A stretch of 64,000 nucleotides of DNA from Fimbriiglobus ruber (GTDB lineage Bacteria; Planctomycetota; Planctomycetia; Gemmatales; Gemmataceae), in assembly GCF_002197845.1 (NCBI RefSeq), contig NZ_NIDE01000018.1, forward strand, positions 1 through 64,000. The letters are read 5' to 3'. This document shows, piece after piece, positions 17,266 through 26,227 of this stretch. Within the stretch, counting starts at the first letter, position 1. Each line of letters begins with the position of its first letter. The notes under the pieces are model-generated. The model was given only the letters and a program-made list of their open reading frames with translations. It had not been told where the DNA came from and searched no databases. The translations under genes and the position numbers were made by a program.

Positions 17266-18453
17266 TTACTGAGACTTTGCGGCTGCGGCCGCCGCACGCT
17301 TCTTGTTCTCGTCGCATGTCGGACAGTCCTTCGTCCCGGTCGCGCTCGGCATTCGGAAGGTGAGGTCTCCCTGGGCGGACGGGCGCGGCGCGGCCGCGGT
17401 GCCGGATGAGGGCGGGGGGTTGGGGCCCGGCATCGGGGCGGGCGGGGTCGCCGGCACCCCGAACAATCCGGACGAGCCTTCCGACGGGCTCTCGGACTGT
17501 GTCGGCGGCGCGGCGGCCGGGGTCGCGTTCTGGAAAGCGGTCTGGCCCGCCTCCCGGACGCCAATCAGGTGGCGGGTCACGACCGGCGGTGGGGGCGGGG
17601 CGGCCGTTTCGGGCGCGGTGAGGTGAAAGATTCGGGCCAGGTCGCGGTCGCCGATCGCCAGGTCGCCGCGGGTGATCCCGTCGATCCGCTGGTCCTCGGT
17701 CGCGTACTCCTTGCTCGCCGGGTCGGAATACGTCCCGCCGGCACGGGCCGGAGCCTGGACCGGAAGCAGGCTGAGCTGGCCGTGGGTCTGGGCGAACTCG
17801 ATTAGCGCGGCCCTGTAAGCGTTGGCCTGAAGGGTGAAGTGGACTGGCTTGTCGTCCGGGTCGCTCATCATAACCGTCCAGGGGTTATTTCTCTTCATCA
17901 CCACCTTGCAAGCGCGCGCGATGCAGGCGGTCCGCAGTTCCTCCTGATTGCCGGACCCGATCCGGGACGTGAGCAACACGTCGACGAACTCGCCGAGTCG
18001 GATTGACCCGCCGGCCGCCTTGTCTTTCGGGACGGTGACGTTGACCGCTCGGGTATTCGGCTCGAGCCGGGCGCTCAGCGAGTCCGGAAGGGCCGGGTCC
18101 ATGAAGTATTCCTTGAGCAGAACTTGCCCGGCCCGGACGGTCTGTTTGGCGACGCGCAAGTGGGCGGCCCGGGGGTCCGGCGGCATTAACTTATCTCGCC
18201 AATTGGCCCCCAGCATCCGACTGTAAGCCTCGTGTTCCTCGAACGGGAGTTCTTCGACGGCAACCTGTTCGGCCGCCAAGGCAATGTCTTCGTAAAGGTT
18301 GATCTTCAGAACCAGAACTTTTAAGGCCGGCGGTTTCTCGGGCGGCGGCGGGGCGTCTTTCCTCGTGAACAGGCCGACGTACCTTGCGCCGGCGGCCGCA
18401 GCGAGGCCGGCGAGTAACGCCAGCGCAAGGATAAAGACGGTGCTGGCTCTCAT
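17266..18453 (-). CDS. cpaB: Flp pilus assembly protein CpaB/RcpC (SAF-type domain)
   Basis: About 395 residues. ATG 18453 gives a clean signal anchor (MRASTVFILALALLAGLAAA), while the longer open frame to 18972 adds only a disordered arginine-rich stretch. The central part has the SAF-like features of CpaB: residues introducing a strand pair (INLYEDIALAAEQVAVEELP), AKQTVRAGQVLLKEYF, then TRAVNVTVPKDKAAGGSIRL and GEFVDVLLTSRIG. The C-terminal 130 residues are proline- and alanine-rich and end with a CPTC pair (KDCPTCDENKKR). CpaB acts in the periplasm with the secretin of Tad pili. It lies 50 bases downstream of the TadE-like gene on the same strand. Confidence 0.85.
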   Translation of the reverse strand: MRASTVFILALALLAGLAAAAGARYVGLFTRKDAPPPPEKPPALKVLVLKINLYEDIALAAEQVAVEELPFEEHEAYSRMLGANWRDKLMPPDPRAAHLRVAKQTVRAGQVLLKEYFMDPALPDSLSARLEPNTRAVNVTVPKDKAAGGSIRLGEFVDVLLTSRIGSGNQEELRTACIARACKVVMKRNNPWTVMMSDPDDKPVHFTLQANAYRAALIEFAQTHGQLSLLPVQAPARAGGTYSDPASKEYATEDQRIDGITRGDLAIGDRDLARIFHLTAPETAAPPPPPVVTRHLIGVREAGQTAFQNATPAAAPPTQSESPSEGSSGLFGVPATPPAPMPGPNPPPSSGTAAAPRPSAQGDLTFRMPSATGTKDCPTCDENKKRAAAAAAKSQ

Positions 18454-18503
18454 GGGGCGAAACCTGGTGTCGAAATCGGGAAGGACGGGGAGCCTGGGAC
18501 GAC

Positions 18504-18932
18504 CTACTCCCTTTGCATGACGGATCGGGCAACGAGTTTCTCTTGGGCCCCGACCGGGGCAAACGGGGTCATCGTGGCCTGGCGGGCGCCGACCTCGACC
18601 CGGACCTCGATCAACCCGCCCGGGGGAACGGGCTGGTCGGGGGACGGTGCGCCGGCGACCGGCCCGACAAAAATTTGGACCCCCTCCGCTCGGACCGGGC
18701 CGAGGACGCGTCGGACCGCCGACTCGATTTGGTCCTGTGTCCCGCCGAGCGCGGCCGACCGTGCCCCCCGCGCGCTCGCTTCGGCGAGAACCTGCTCCGT
18801 GATGATCAAATCGGCGACCCCAATAATGCCAAGCACGACCGCCAGCATCAGCGCGAGGCTGAGGAGTGTCTCGATCGACACCGCGCCGCGCCGTCGGGTT
18901 CGCCGGGGCAATTGGGGAATGAGGCTGGGCAA
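18504..18932 (-). CDS. tadE: TadE-like minor pseudopilin
   Basis: The product carries RRRGAVSIETLLSLALMLAV, then VLGIIGVADLI. This is a pseudopilin N-terminus with Glu at +5 after a likely cleavage at the Gly, followed by one transmembrane helix. The rest (about 110 residues) is a small periplasmic domain (RGARSAALGGTQDQIESAVR). The start is uncertain: TTG 18932 sits just before the basic segment and has GAGG upstream, but the frame is open to an ATG at 19184. TadE-like proteins are processed by the prepilin peptidase and are needed for Tad pilus assembly. It probably forms an operon with cpaB. Confidence 0.75.
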   Translation of the reverse strand: MPSLIPQLPRRTRRRGAVSIETLLSLALMLAVVLGIIGVADLIITEQVLAEASARGARSAALGGTQDQIESAVRRVLGPVRAEGVQIFVGPVAGAPSPDQPVPPGGLIEVRVEVGARQATMTPFAPVGAQEKLVARSVMQRE

Positions 18933-19463
18933 GAATACCTCGTCGATGGAAGACCGGGCTACTTTCCGACACGGCACCGCTTCGGGAGAAACCGCGAATC
19001 CGGCTCGTACCGATCTTCCAATGACTATTTGCCCGGCCAACTCACTCTGCTCCGTACGCTTGGTTGTTGTTGAATCCGAAAAATGGACCAACCCGGGCCG
19101 CGCCAGACGACGCACCGCGATACGGAAGAGGTTTGGAGTAAGGCATCTAATTACAGTACTATTCCGGATCGCCATCTTCTCCAAACGAATTTTTACCGCA
19201 AAAGCGCGAAAGTCCTACCACCCGGACTGCTGACCGCCTTGGTCCGTGTCTTGTGCAGACGCCCGCTCGGGCCGACAGGAAGCTTGAGCCGAATTTCCTG
19301 AAAGTCACTTTTTGTGGATTGGTCGAGAAAAGGTACTCCGGTTGTGCCGGACATGCCGAATAGACCGCTGATAACGCGTTGTTACGACTGGTCAAGCCTA
19401 TAGATGGAGCTGGAGATGCGGACACCGGGATCGCACCGCAACGACCAGCGCGAATTACCCCCC
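18933..19463. other. Intergenic stretch upstream of tadE
   Basis: I see no credible gene here. Reading frames that cross it are extensions of the TadE-like frame. It should contain the promoter of the tadE-cpaB unit. From about 19080 the base composition is less GC-rich. Confidence 0.4.
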
Positions 19464-20276
19464 TCAAAAGACCAGGGCTTTGTCGCGGTTATTGGTGTTC
19501 ATCAGTCGACGGAGCTTTTGACGGCGAATTTTGTCCTTGATGAAATGACGGTTCAGCAGGAGATGTCGGACCGTTTCGTCGAACCACTCGCCGCTCATTT
19601 GCCCACTCAGGATGTCACACCGGACTTTATCAGTTTTCCGCGCGTCGGCGTGTCGAATCATCCGCGCAGGTTACCCGCCGATTTCGATCCGCGACCCCCA
19701 CTACTTGGCATCGAAATCTGGCCGGACCGCGATGAGGAGGCGAGACCACTCGTCGAACCGACCGTGCCTTCCGGTCGTGTCGGTCGACTCGATCTGGTCG
19801 AGGAATTGGGGGATGACTGTGGGTTCGTTGGATTTGTCCGCCTGCGCCACCTGACCGAGGGCGCTCCTATCCGGACTCGGCCCGTGACACCTCGCGAGCG
19901 CGTAGTCGAGCGGGTGGCCGACGTCGTGGGAGCCCCGACGCGTCTTCCCGTCGATCGCGATCCGACGAGCGGACCCGCCCTTGCCTGTCTATTTGGCGTC
20001 CCCGATCCATTCCCGGGAGCACGTCCGAAAGACTTCGGGCTTGAAAGCGATCAGCCCTCGGCAGATGCAGTCACACGAGCGAATGTCGTTCCGGAGGGTG
20101 AGAAATCCCCGAAGCCAGGCCGCCCGCCGGCAGATAACCGCCGGACTACAGTGCCTACACATAAGGCTACAGACGGCGATGCCGGTCAACTGTTGCTTGT
20201 TGCGGACACGCCGAGGGTCGGACCGCGGCGCGTGGTGCGAGCCGATGGCGCCGACGTTCACCCGCGGATTGCGCAT
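19464..20276 (-). pseudogene. Decayed ISAs1-family transposase
   Basis: Read on the - strand in several frames. DPRRVRNKQQLTGIAVCSLM fits the family N-terminus. LRNDIRSCDCICRGLIAFKP and EVFRTCSREWIGDAK lead to a stop. Then ARRIAIDGKTRRGSHDVGHP matches the ISAs1 signature IDGKTLRGS, and ALGQVAQADKSNEPTVIPQF matches the KSNEI segment. VRHLLLNRHFIKDKIRRQKL fits the C-terminus. At least one in-frame stop and several frame changes make it non-functional. I find no clear terminal repeats. It lies opposite a spurious + strand extension of the secretin frame. Confidence 0.75.
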
Positions 20277-20432
20277 CCGGGGCGCCCGGGGTCCAGTGGC
20301 CGGAGGCGAAATTCGTCAGCCGTGGCTGCCGGTCGAAGCGTAACGGAACCAGGGCGTTCGAATAGTCTCCGCAAACTGCTGGTTGCCGTGCGCCGACGGT
20401 GGCTCCCGTCCGCGACACTGTCTGCAAGGTGG

Positions 20433-22529
20433 GTGGGATGGGGTTTCAAAGGATTGTTGTTGTTGCTCGTCGTGGGTCTCACCGCCGCCCGCGGGGGAAC
20501 GAATTCCGATCGGTTGCTTCAAGCGACTTCTCCACTGGCGAGCCCGCCGCCGGGCCGCCTCGCGCCCGTACCGCGCCAGGAACGCGGCAGTACAACCCCG
20601 CCAGCCGATCCGCCGGCTTATCTGCCACCGACACCGGCCGCACCGGGTCCGCGCCCGGACGGTGGTAATCCGACCGTGCCGGCCGACCCACCAGCGGGCC
20701 TGCCGATTCCTGTCGCACCGGGCCCGCGCCCGGACGGCGGCACCACGACCCCGCCAGCCGATCCGCCCGCGGGATTTTTGCTGGCGCCCAGGCAGATTCC
20801 GACCGGACGCGACCGCATTCGCTTGCCCCGGATGGGCACCGAACTCGGCGGGACGCCGATCCCGACCCCGGGCGACCTCGAAGAGCAAAATCTGTTCGTG
20901 GACCGCATCGTTGATCCTCGGCTGACCCTCGACCTGATCGAGGGGCGGAGTCGGTTGATCATGCTCAAGGCGATCCCGACCCAGACCCAAATTGCCGACG
21001 ACACCGTCGCCTCGTTCCGGCTCCTACAACCGAACGGGACGCAGTTGACGATCATTGGCAGAAAGCCGGGCTTGACGGTCCTGAACCTGTGGTTCGCGGA
21101 CCCAAAAAATAAAGGGAAAGAACGGATTCTCAGCTACATGGTCCGCGTCCTGCCCGACCCGGAGGCGAAGGAACGGGCCGAGAGCGTCTATAAAGCGCTG
21201 GAAATCGAAATTAATCGGGCGTTCCCCAACAGCCGCGTCCGCCTCAGCCTGGTCGGCGACAAGCTGATGGTCTCGGGGCAGGCCCACGACATTCAGGAGG
21301 CGACGCAGATTCTGCAGATCGCCCGGGCAAACGCGCCCGGCGGGGGCGGCACCGGCACAGGTACCGCCGGGGACGGCACGCGGCCCCCGGGCGGGCCCGC
21401 CGGCCGGGTGCCCCTATCTTCGCTCACCCCGACCACGAACCCACTCGACCCACTCCGACCGGACCCGACGCCCGGCCTGGAAGACTACCAGACGGCCGGC
21501 GGCCCCATGGTCATCAATCACCTGCGGGTTCCCGGCGAACAGCAGGTCATGATCCAGGTCGTGGTGGCCGAGGTCAACCGGGCGGCGGCCCGCAGCATCG
21601 GGCTGGACTTCAGCATCTTCAACAAGGCGGGCACCATGGTGTTCGGCCAGCTGACCGGCGGCCTGACCAGCGCGGCAAGCGCGACCGCCGCGAACACCCA
21701 GAACGCCGGAACGGGGGGAATCGCCAACCTCCCCGCAAACCTGAGCAACGGGCAAGTCTCGCTCGCCATCAACGCCCTGCGGACCCTCAACTACGCCCGG
21801 TCCCTGGCCCAACCCAACCTGACGGCCATGAACGGCCAGACGGCCACGTTCCTCGCTGGGGGGCAGTTCCCGGTCCCGGTCATCGGCGGGTTCGGGGCAA
21901 CGGCAAACGGAGCCGGACTCCAGGGTGTGCAGTTCGTCCCCTACGGGGTTCAGTTGTCGTTCACACCGATCGTGACCGACCGGGACCGCATCCGGCTGTC
22001 CCTGGGAGCAACGGTGAGTACGAGAGACAACTCGGGGGCGGCGACCGTGGGGGGGACCAACGTCCCTGCCCTGAACACCCGAACGTTCTCCACGACGGTC
22101 GAATTCCGCCCCGGGCAGACGCTCGCCGTCGCCGGGTTGATCCAGATGAACCTCGGGGCGACCGCGAACCGGGTGCCGCTCGTGGGCGACTTGCCGATCA
22201 TCGGCCGGGCCGCGTCGTTCCAGCAGATCACCGCCGGGGAACAAGAGCTGGTCGTCCTGATCACCCCGGTGCTGGTCCACCCGATGGACCCGTACGAGGT
22301 GCCGCCGGCGTTGCCGGGGTCAGACATCACGGAGCCCGGCGACATCGAGTTCTACCTGCTCGGCCGGCTCGAAGGCCGGCGGACGTACGACTACCGCAGC
22401 ACCGTCCGGACCGACATCCACCGGATGCTCCGGTACCGGCGGTGCGAAGAGGCGTACATCGTCGGCCCGACCGGCCACTCGGAGCCCCCGGCGGCGAGTC
22501 CCCCCTATCCTGGAACCGGTAAGCGATGA
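20433..22529 (+). CDS. cpaC: Type II/IV secretin of the Tad pilus (CpaC/RcpA)
   Basis: About 698 residues from GTG 20433, where a hydrophobic signal segment begins (VGWGFKGLLLLLVVGLTAAR); the start is approximate. The frame is open back to 19404, but that part overlies a dead transposase. After a Pro-rich linker, residues about 165-222 form the pilus N-terminal domain (SRLIMLKAIPTQTQIADDTV). A BON-like domain lies near 253-300 (NSRVRLSLVGDKLMVSGQAH). The secretin core lies near 370-620 (VMIQVVVAEVNRAAARSIGL, RSLAQPNLTAMNGQTATFLA, GGQFPVPV, RVPLVGDLPIIG, LVVLITPVLVHPM). It forms the outer-membrane pore for the pilus. Its stop is followed closely by the lipoprotein gene. Confidence 0.9.
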   Translation: MGWGFKGLLLLLVVGLTAARGGTNSDRLLQATSPLASPPPGRLAPVPRQERGSTTPPADPPAYLPPTPAAPGPRPDGGNPTVPADPPAGLPIPVAPGPRPDGGTTTPPADPPAGFLLAPRQIPTGRDRIRLPRMGTELGGTPIPTPGDLEEQNLFVDRIVDPRLTLDLIEGRSRLIMLKAIPTQTQIADDTVASFRLLQPNGTQLTIIGRKPGLTVLNLWFADPKNKGKERILSYMVRVLPDPEAKERAESVYKALEIEINRAFPNSRVRLSLVGDKLMVSGQAHDIQEATQILQIARANAPGGGGTGTGTAGDGTRPPGGPAGRVPLSSLTPTTNPLDPLRPDPTPGLEDYQTAGGPMVINHLRVPGEQQVMIQVVVAEVNRAAARSIGLDFSIFNKAGTMVFGQLTGGLTSAASATAANTQNAGTGGIANLPANLSNGQVSLAINALRTLNYARSLAQPNLTAMNGQTATFLAGGQFPVPVIGGFGATANGAGLQGVQFVPYGVQLSFTPIVTDRDRIRLSLGATVSTRDNSGAATVGGTNVPALNTRTFSTTVEFRPGQTLAVAGLIQMNLGATANRVPLVGDLPIIGRAASFQQITAGEQELVVLITPVLVHPMDPYEVPPALPGSDITEPGDIEFYLLGRLEGRRTYDYRSTVRTDIHRMLRYRRCEEAYIVGPTGHSEPPAASPPYPGTGKR

Positions 22530-22555
22530 GACCAACTGCCGCGGAGGGCGCATCA

Positions 22556-23247
22556 ATGGACCGGTTCTTCCGACGTTCCGTGGTCTGGCTGGCTCACGCC
22601 TGTCTGGGGTTGGTCGTCGTGTCGGGGGCCGTCGCGGTCGCCGGCGCGCTCGGATGCAATCACACGGAGAAGACGTGCAACCGGCCGGGGTGCGAGGAGG
22701 TCGAGAAGGGGGCGATCCCCCAACCGGTCGGGACGTTTACGAGAAGGGACTACGCCAAGCAGACGGAAAAAGGCGCGGCCGACGCGTTCGTGATCTATTA
22801 CAACGAGTGGCTCGACGGCCAGACAGTCCTCGGGCCTTTTGGGGCGGACCACCTCGTCCGGATCGTCAGCTGTGTCGGTTCCACCTCGTACCCGGTCGTC
22901 ATCCAGAAGGATCCCGACCAACCCCGGCTCGCCGAGGAACGGCGGCGGGTGGTCATTAACGAACTCCTCCGGGCCGGAGTCGTCGACGCCGCGGCTCGCG
23001 TTGTGGTGGACCGACCGGCGGCCGAAGGCCTCTTCGGCGTGGAGGCCGAGCGGATTTACCCGCAGCTGATCCGCGGTTCGTTCAACGGAAACGGGTTCGG
23101 TGGCGGTGGCGGCGGCCTGAACGGGTTCGGGGGCGGCGGGTTCGGGGTGGTGGGTTCGGCGGGTTCGGGGGTGGTGGGTTCGGGGCCGGCGGGTTCGGGG
23201 GTGGTGGGTTCGGGTTTGGCGGCGGACTCTCGGGTTTCGGCCGTTAA
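22556..23247 (+). CDS. Glycine-rich lipoprotein next to the secretin (frame broken near its end)
   Basis: ATG 22556 has GGAGGG seven bases upstream; ATG 22526 overlaps the secretin stop. A signal peptide ends in a lipobox-like GALGC, with Cys about residue 34. A domain of about 120 residues follows (DAFVIYYNEWLDGQTVLGPF). The tail is an FGGGG repeat. At 23144-23147 one repeat has four G where others have five, and adding one G gives a clean tail, GGGFGGFGGGGFGAGGFGGG then GFGFGGGLSGFGR, stopping at 23245-23247. As written, the frame instead runs to 23512 through unrelated sequence. By position it may be a secretin pilotin or an OmpA-like Tad accessory, which is inference. Confidence 0.6.
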
Positions 23248-23312
23248 ACGAGAGTCCGTTTGCCTGATTCACGATCCGGTTGATGGTGTTGGTTCCGGGA
23301 TCGAGGCGAACT

Positions 23313-23440
23313 GGCGACGTGAGTCGCCGGGTTGGGGCACGACCCTCGAACCGCATGGCCCAAGACAGCGCCTGTGGTGGTCTTTACCCCGGGCGGGTGT
23401 CCTCTGGCGGTGGCGGCCCAACCCGGCGACTCACGTCGCC
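23313..23440. repeat. 24-bp perfect inverted repeat (possible MITE-like element)
   Basis: The 24 bases at 23313-23336 (GGCGACGTGAGTCGCCGGGT followed by TGGG) are perfectly complementary to 23417-23440, with an 80-base spacer. Similarity continues a few bases outward with mismatches. It sits between the lipoprotein's probable stop and the TadD-like gene. It may be a small non-autonomous element or a repetitive extragenic palindrome. I found no other copy in the window. Confidence 0.6.
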
Positions 23441-23547
23441 GGTTTGCCCCAGAGCGCCAGGCTGGTTTCTGCACCCGGATGTGATACTGTCGACTGGACC
23501 ATATGTGAGTGATCGACCCAGGTGCGTCACAACGGAGACGACGAGAC

Positions 23548-24414
23548 ATGAACACATGGTTTAAACCGGCGGTCTCCGGCGTGACATTCGCTTTCCTAGT
23601 GGCGCTGGCCGGGTGCAAATACCAGCTCCTGCCGAAGGAAGCGACCGGGGATGTGAAGTCGGCCCAGTTGGCCGGACCCGAGGCGCCCGGGGAACCCCCG
23701 GCAGTCGAGCTGCCGGCCGCGGATTCCGCCCGCCTCTGTCTCACGACCGCCCAGGAGTTCGAGCGGAACGAGCAAATCGAGGAGGCCACCCGGCTGTACG
23801 CCAAGGCCCGGTCCCTTGACCCGACCTTGGCCCGTCAGGCCGGCCGGCGGCTCGCGGTCTTGTACGATGTCGCCGGCGACTTCAGCAAGGCGGACGCCGA
23901 GTATCAGGCGTTGCTCAAAGCCGACCCGAAGGACGCGGAGGTCCACAACGATTTCGGGTACAGTCACTACTGCCGCGGCGACTGGGCGGCGGCGGAGGCG
24001 CACCTGTCTCGGGCCGTCCAGCTCGACCCGACGAAAAAGCGCGCGAGCATTAATCTGGGGTTGGCCCGAGCCCAACAGGGGAAAATCGAGGAGAGCTTCC
24101 AGGCGTTCAGCGCGGCGGTCCGCCCGGCGGACGCCCACTGCAACATTGCTTTCGTGTTGGCAGCCCAGGGGAAGACCGAACTGGCGAAAGACCAATACCG
24201 ACAGGCGCTGACCCTCGACCCGTCTCTACGGCAGGCAAAGTCTGCACTTGTGAAACTCGACGGTACTCGCGACGGCTCACCCGGCGAAGCCGTGGCGGCA
24301 CAACCACCGGTGAAGCACGACCCCGCGGCGACAGCCGCCACGGTTCCGACCGTCGAGCAGCTGGATGCCCGGATGTCCGGGCGCCCGGGTCAAACCGCGA
24401 CCGGTGCGCCGTGA
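23548..24414 (+). CDS. tadD: TadD-like TPR lipoprotein
   Basis: About 288 residues from ATG 23548; the frame opens at 23509, but MNTWFKPAVSGVTFAFLVAL then AGC is a proper lipoprotein signal with Cys 23. Four or so tetratricopeptide repeats follow (QIEEATRLYAKARSLDPTLA, FSKADAEYQALLKADPKDAE, DWAAAEAHLSRAVQLDPTKK, KTELAKDQYRQALTLDPSLR). The tail is low-complexity. TadD-type lipoproteins help assemble the Tad secretin in the outer membrane. It is on the same strand as the secretin gene, one gene away, which supports that role. Confidence 0.8.
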   Translation: MNTWFKPAVSGVTFAFLVALAGCKYQLLPKEATGDVKSAQLAGPEAPGEPPAVELPAADSARLCLTTAQEFERNEQIEEATRLYAKARSLDPTLARQAGRRLAVLYDVAGDFSKADAEYQALLKADPKDAEVHNDFGYSHYCRGDWAAAEAHLSRAVQLDPTKKRASINLGLARAQQGKIEESFQAFSAAVRPADAHCNIAFVLAAQGKTELAKDQYRQALTLDPSLRQAKSALVKLDGTRDGSPGEAVAAQPPVKHDPAATAATVPTVEQLDARMSGRPGQTATGAP

Positions 24415-24538
24415 TTCCCATACTCGATGCCGGTAGAATCCACGGCGGGGCCGCTTGTCACATCTCTCTCTGTTGGTACAAACATCTCTTGAGTGACGCC
24501 GCATGCGAACTCGGCCGATCCGTTCGAGTTGACCCGTC

Positions 24539-26200
24539 ATGTTTACCGCCCCGATGTCAAACCAACCGGCTGCCCCGGTGATCGCCGCCGGTTGGTGGGG
24601 TGGGGTGGTAGTGGCCTCCGGGCTCATCCTCGCCTTATTCGCCGATAGTCTGTCAAATCTCGTCCGCCTCTGGAATAGTGACCCGGGCTACTCCCACGGC
24701 TACCTCGTGTTGCCGGTCAGTCTCGCGCTGGCTTCTTCCACCTTCCGGCGGTCCGGGCCGCCGGGCCGGGGCGAACTCCTTGTCGGACTGGCCGGCATCG
24801 TCTTCGGCGTCGCCTGCCAGTTGACCGCGACCGTTTTCCGCTGGCCGCCGTTGAGTTTCGTGGCGATGGTCGCAGTTGTCCGCGGTGTCCTCGTCTGTGC
24901 CGGCGGGCAGGCCTGGGCCGCCGCGTTTACCTTCCCTCTTCTGTTTTTGTTCTTCATGTTCCCCCTGCCGGCCACCTGGACCGGGTACGCGGCTCTTTGG
25001 CTGCAAGACATCGTCACCCGGCTCGCCGAGACGGCGATCGAACTGTTCGCGGTCTGCCACCGGGTCGGGTACACCATCCACATCGCCGGCGTGGATACTC
25101 CCCTGGTCGTCGCCGAGGGGTGTAGCGGGCTCGGGCAGGTCGTCGCATTCGTCGCGTTCGCCACGCTCCTCGGCGAATTGACTCGTCGACCCGGCTGGTA
25201 TTGCTTCATTCTCGTACTCGCCGCCGTCCCAGTGGCGGTCGTCGCGAACACCTTACGCGTCGTCGCGATCGCCCTGGCCGTCAAGTCGTTCGGGGCGGGT
25301 TGGCTGGACGGGGCACTCCACGACGCCCCGGCGACGTTCAGTTATCCGGCCGGCATTGCGATTTTTCTTCTGGTCGATCGCGTCTTGTCAGCAGTCGTCG
25401 CTCGGCCGGCGGAGGCCACGACCGTCGCGAATCCGCCCCCAACTACACCAGAACCCGAGGGTGTTGGTCGAACCATAGCGGCCCGCCGACCGGTGGCCGT
25501 CGCGGCCGTGGTACTGGCAGTCGCGGTCGTCACTCAGGTCGCGCTCGCCGAACACGTGCGGGAGGCCAGGGACTTAAGCTTCCCGTCGCAATCCGGATCA
25601 CTGGATCACCTTCCACTGGTAGTAGCCGATCCGGATTCCGGCCGGCCGGCCTGGTCGGGGACGGACTTGCCCAGCGCCCGGGACGCGGTCCGGTCCCAAC
25701 TCCCGTTCCAGGCGGACGATCTGCTCGTCCGCGGTTACCGCCACGTCAGCGGGGCCGAGGCCCAGCTGTACGTGGTCCACTCGCGCACCGGACAGGACCG
25801 CAAACACCACCCGGAAATCTGTGTCCGGGACGTAGGCGGTGTGCCCGAGGATCTCGGATTCCGCGACCAGGTGCCGCTTTCCGCGGATCGCGCCGGCCGC
25901 GCCCAGCGGTTTCTTTTTCGGCCCGCGTCTGGCCGGCCGACCGTCGTGTACTATTGGCACTACACCGGCACGCCGGTCCCGGATCCGTCCCGGACCTTCC
26001 TGCAAACCCTCCACCTGCGGCTCGGCACCGCCGCCCCGAGTGTGACGGTGCAACTATCCGTCGGCACCGACGAGAAAGCCGTCCTCGATTCGGTCGCGAG
26101 GGTCCTGTTGCCCGCACTCGACCTGGCGGCCCGGCGGGATGTCCTCCCGCCGGGGGCGGAGACCGGCTGCGACCGCATCCCGATCGGGCTCGCCCGGTAA
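24539..26200 (+). CDS. Exosortase with fused EpsI-like C-terminal domain (XrtU-like)
   Basis: A polytopic membrane protein of 553 residues. The first 290 residues hold about eight helices and the exosortase catalytic residues: Cys195 in VVAEGCSGLGQ, Arg240 in ANTLRVVAIAL and His261 in ALHDAPATFSYPAGI. The part after about residue 320 starts with another helix (PVAVAAVVLAVAVVTQVALA). It continues with an EpsI/DUF3485-like domain (AQLYVVHSRTGQDRKHHPEI, CVRDVG). This fusion fits the planctomycete exosortase U type as I remember it. Exosortases process proteins with short C-terminal sorting tails; none is visible in this window. It precedes the TPR gene by fewer than 30 bases, so the two are probably co-transcribed. 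Confidence 0.85.
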   Translation: MFTAPMSNQPAAPVIAAGWWGGVVVASGLILALFADSLSNLVRLWNSDPGYSHGYLVLPVSLALASSTFRRSGPPGRGELLVGLAGIVFGVACQLTATVFRWPPLSFVAMVAVVRGVLVCAGGQAWAAAFTFPLLFLFFMFPLPATWTGYAALWLQDIVTRLAETAIELFAVCHRVGYTIHIAGVDTPLVVAEGCSGLGQVVAFVAFATLLGELTRRPGWYCFILVLAAVPVAVVANTLRVVAIALAVKSFGAGWLDGALHDAPATFSYPAGIAIFLLVDRVLSAVVARPAEATTVANPPPTTPEPEGVGRTIAARRPVAVAAVVLAVAVVTQVALAEHVREARDLSFPSQSGSLDHLPLVVADPDSGRPAWSGTDLPSARDAVRSQLPFQADDLLVRGYRHVSGAEAQLYVVHSRTGQDRKHHPEICVRDVGGVPEDLGFRDQVPLSADRAGRAQRFLFRPASGRPTVVYYWHYTGTPVPDPSRTFLQTLHLRLGTAAPSVTVQLSVGTDEKAVLDSVARVLLPALDLAARRDVLPPGAETGCDRIPIGLAR

Positions 26201-26227
26201 TGACTTTAGACACCCCGAGTGACCGAC

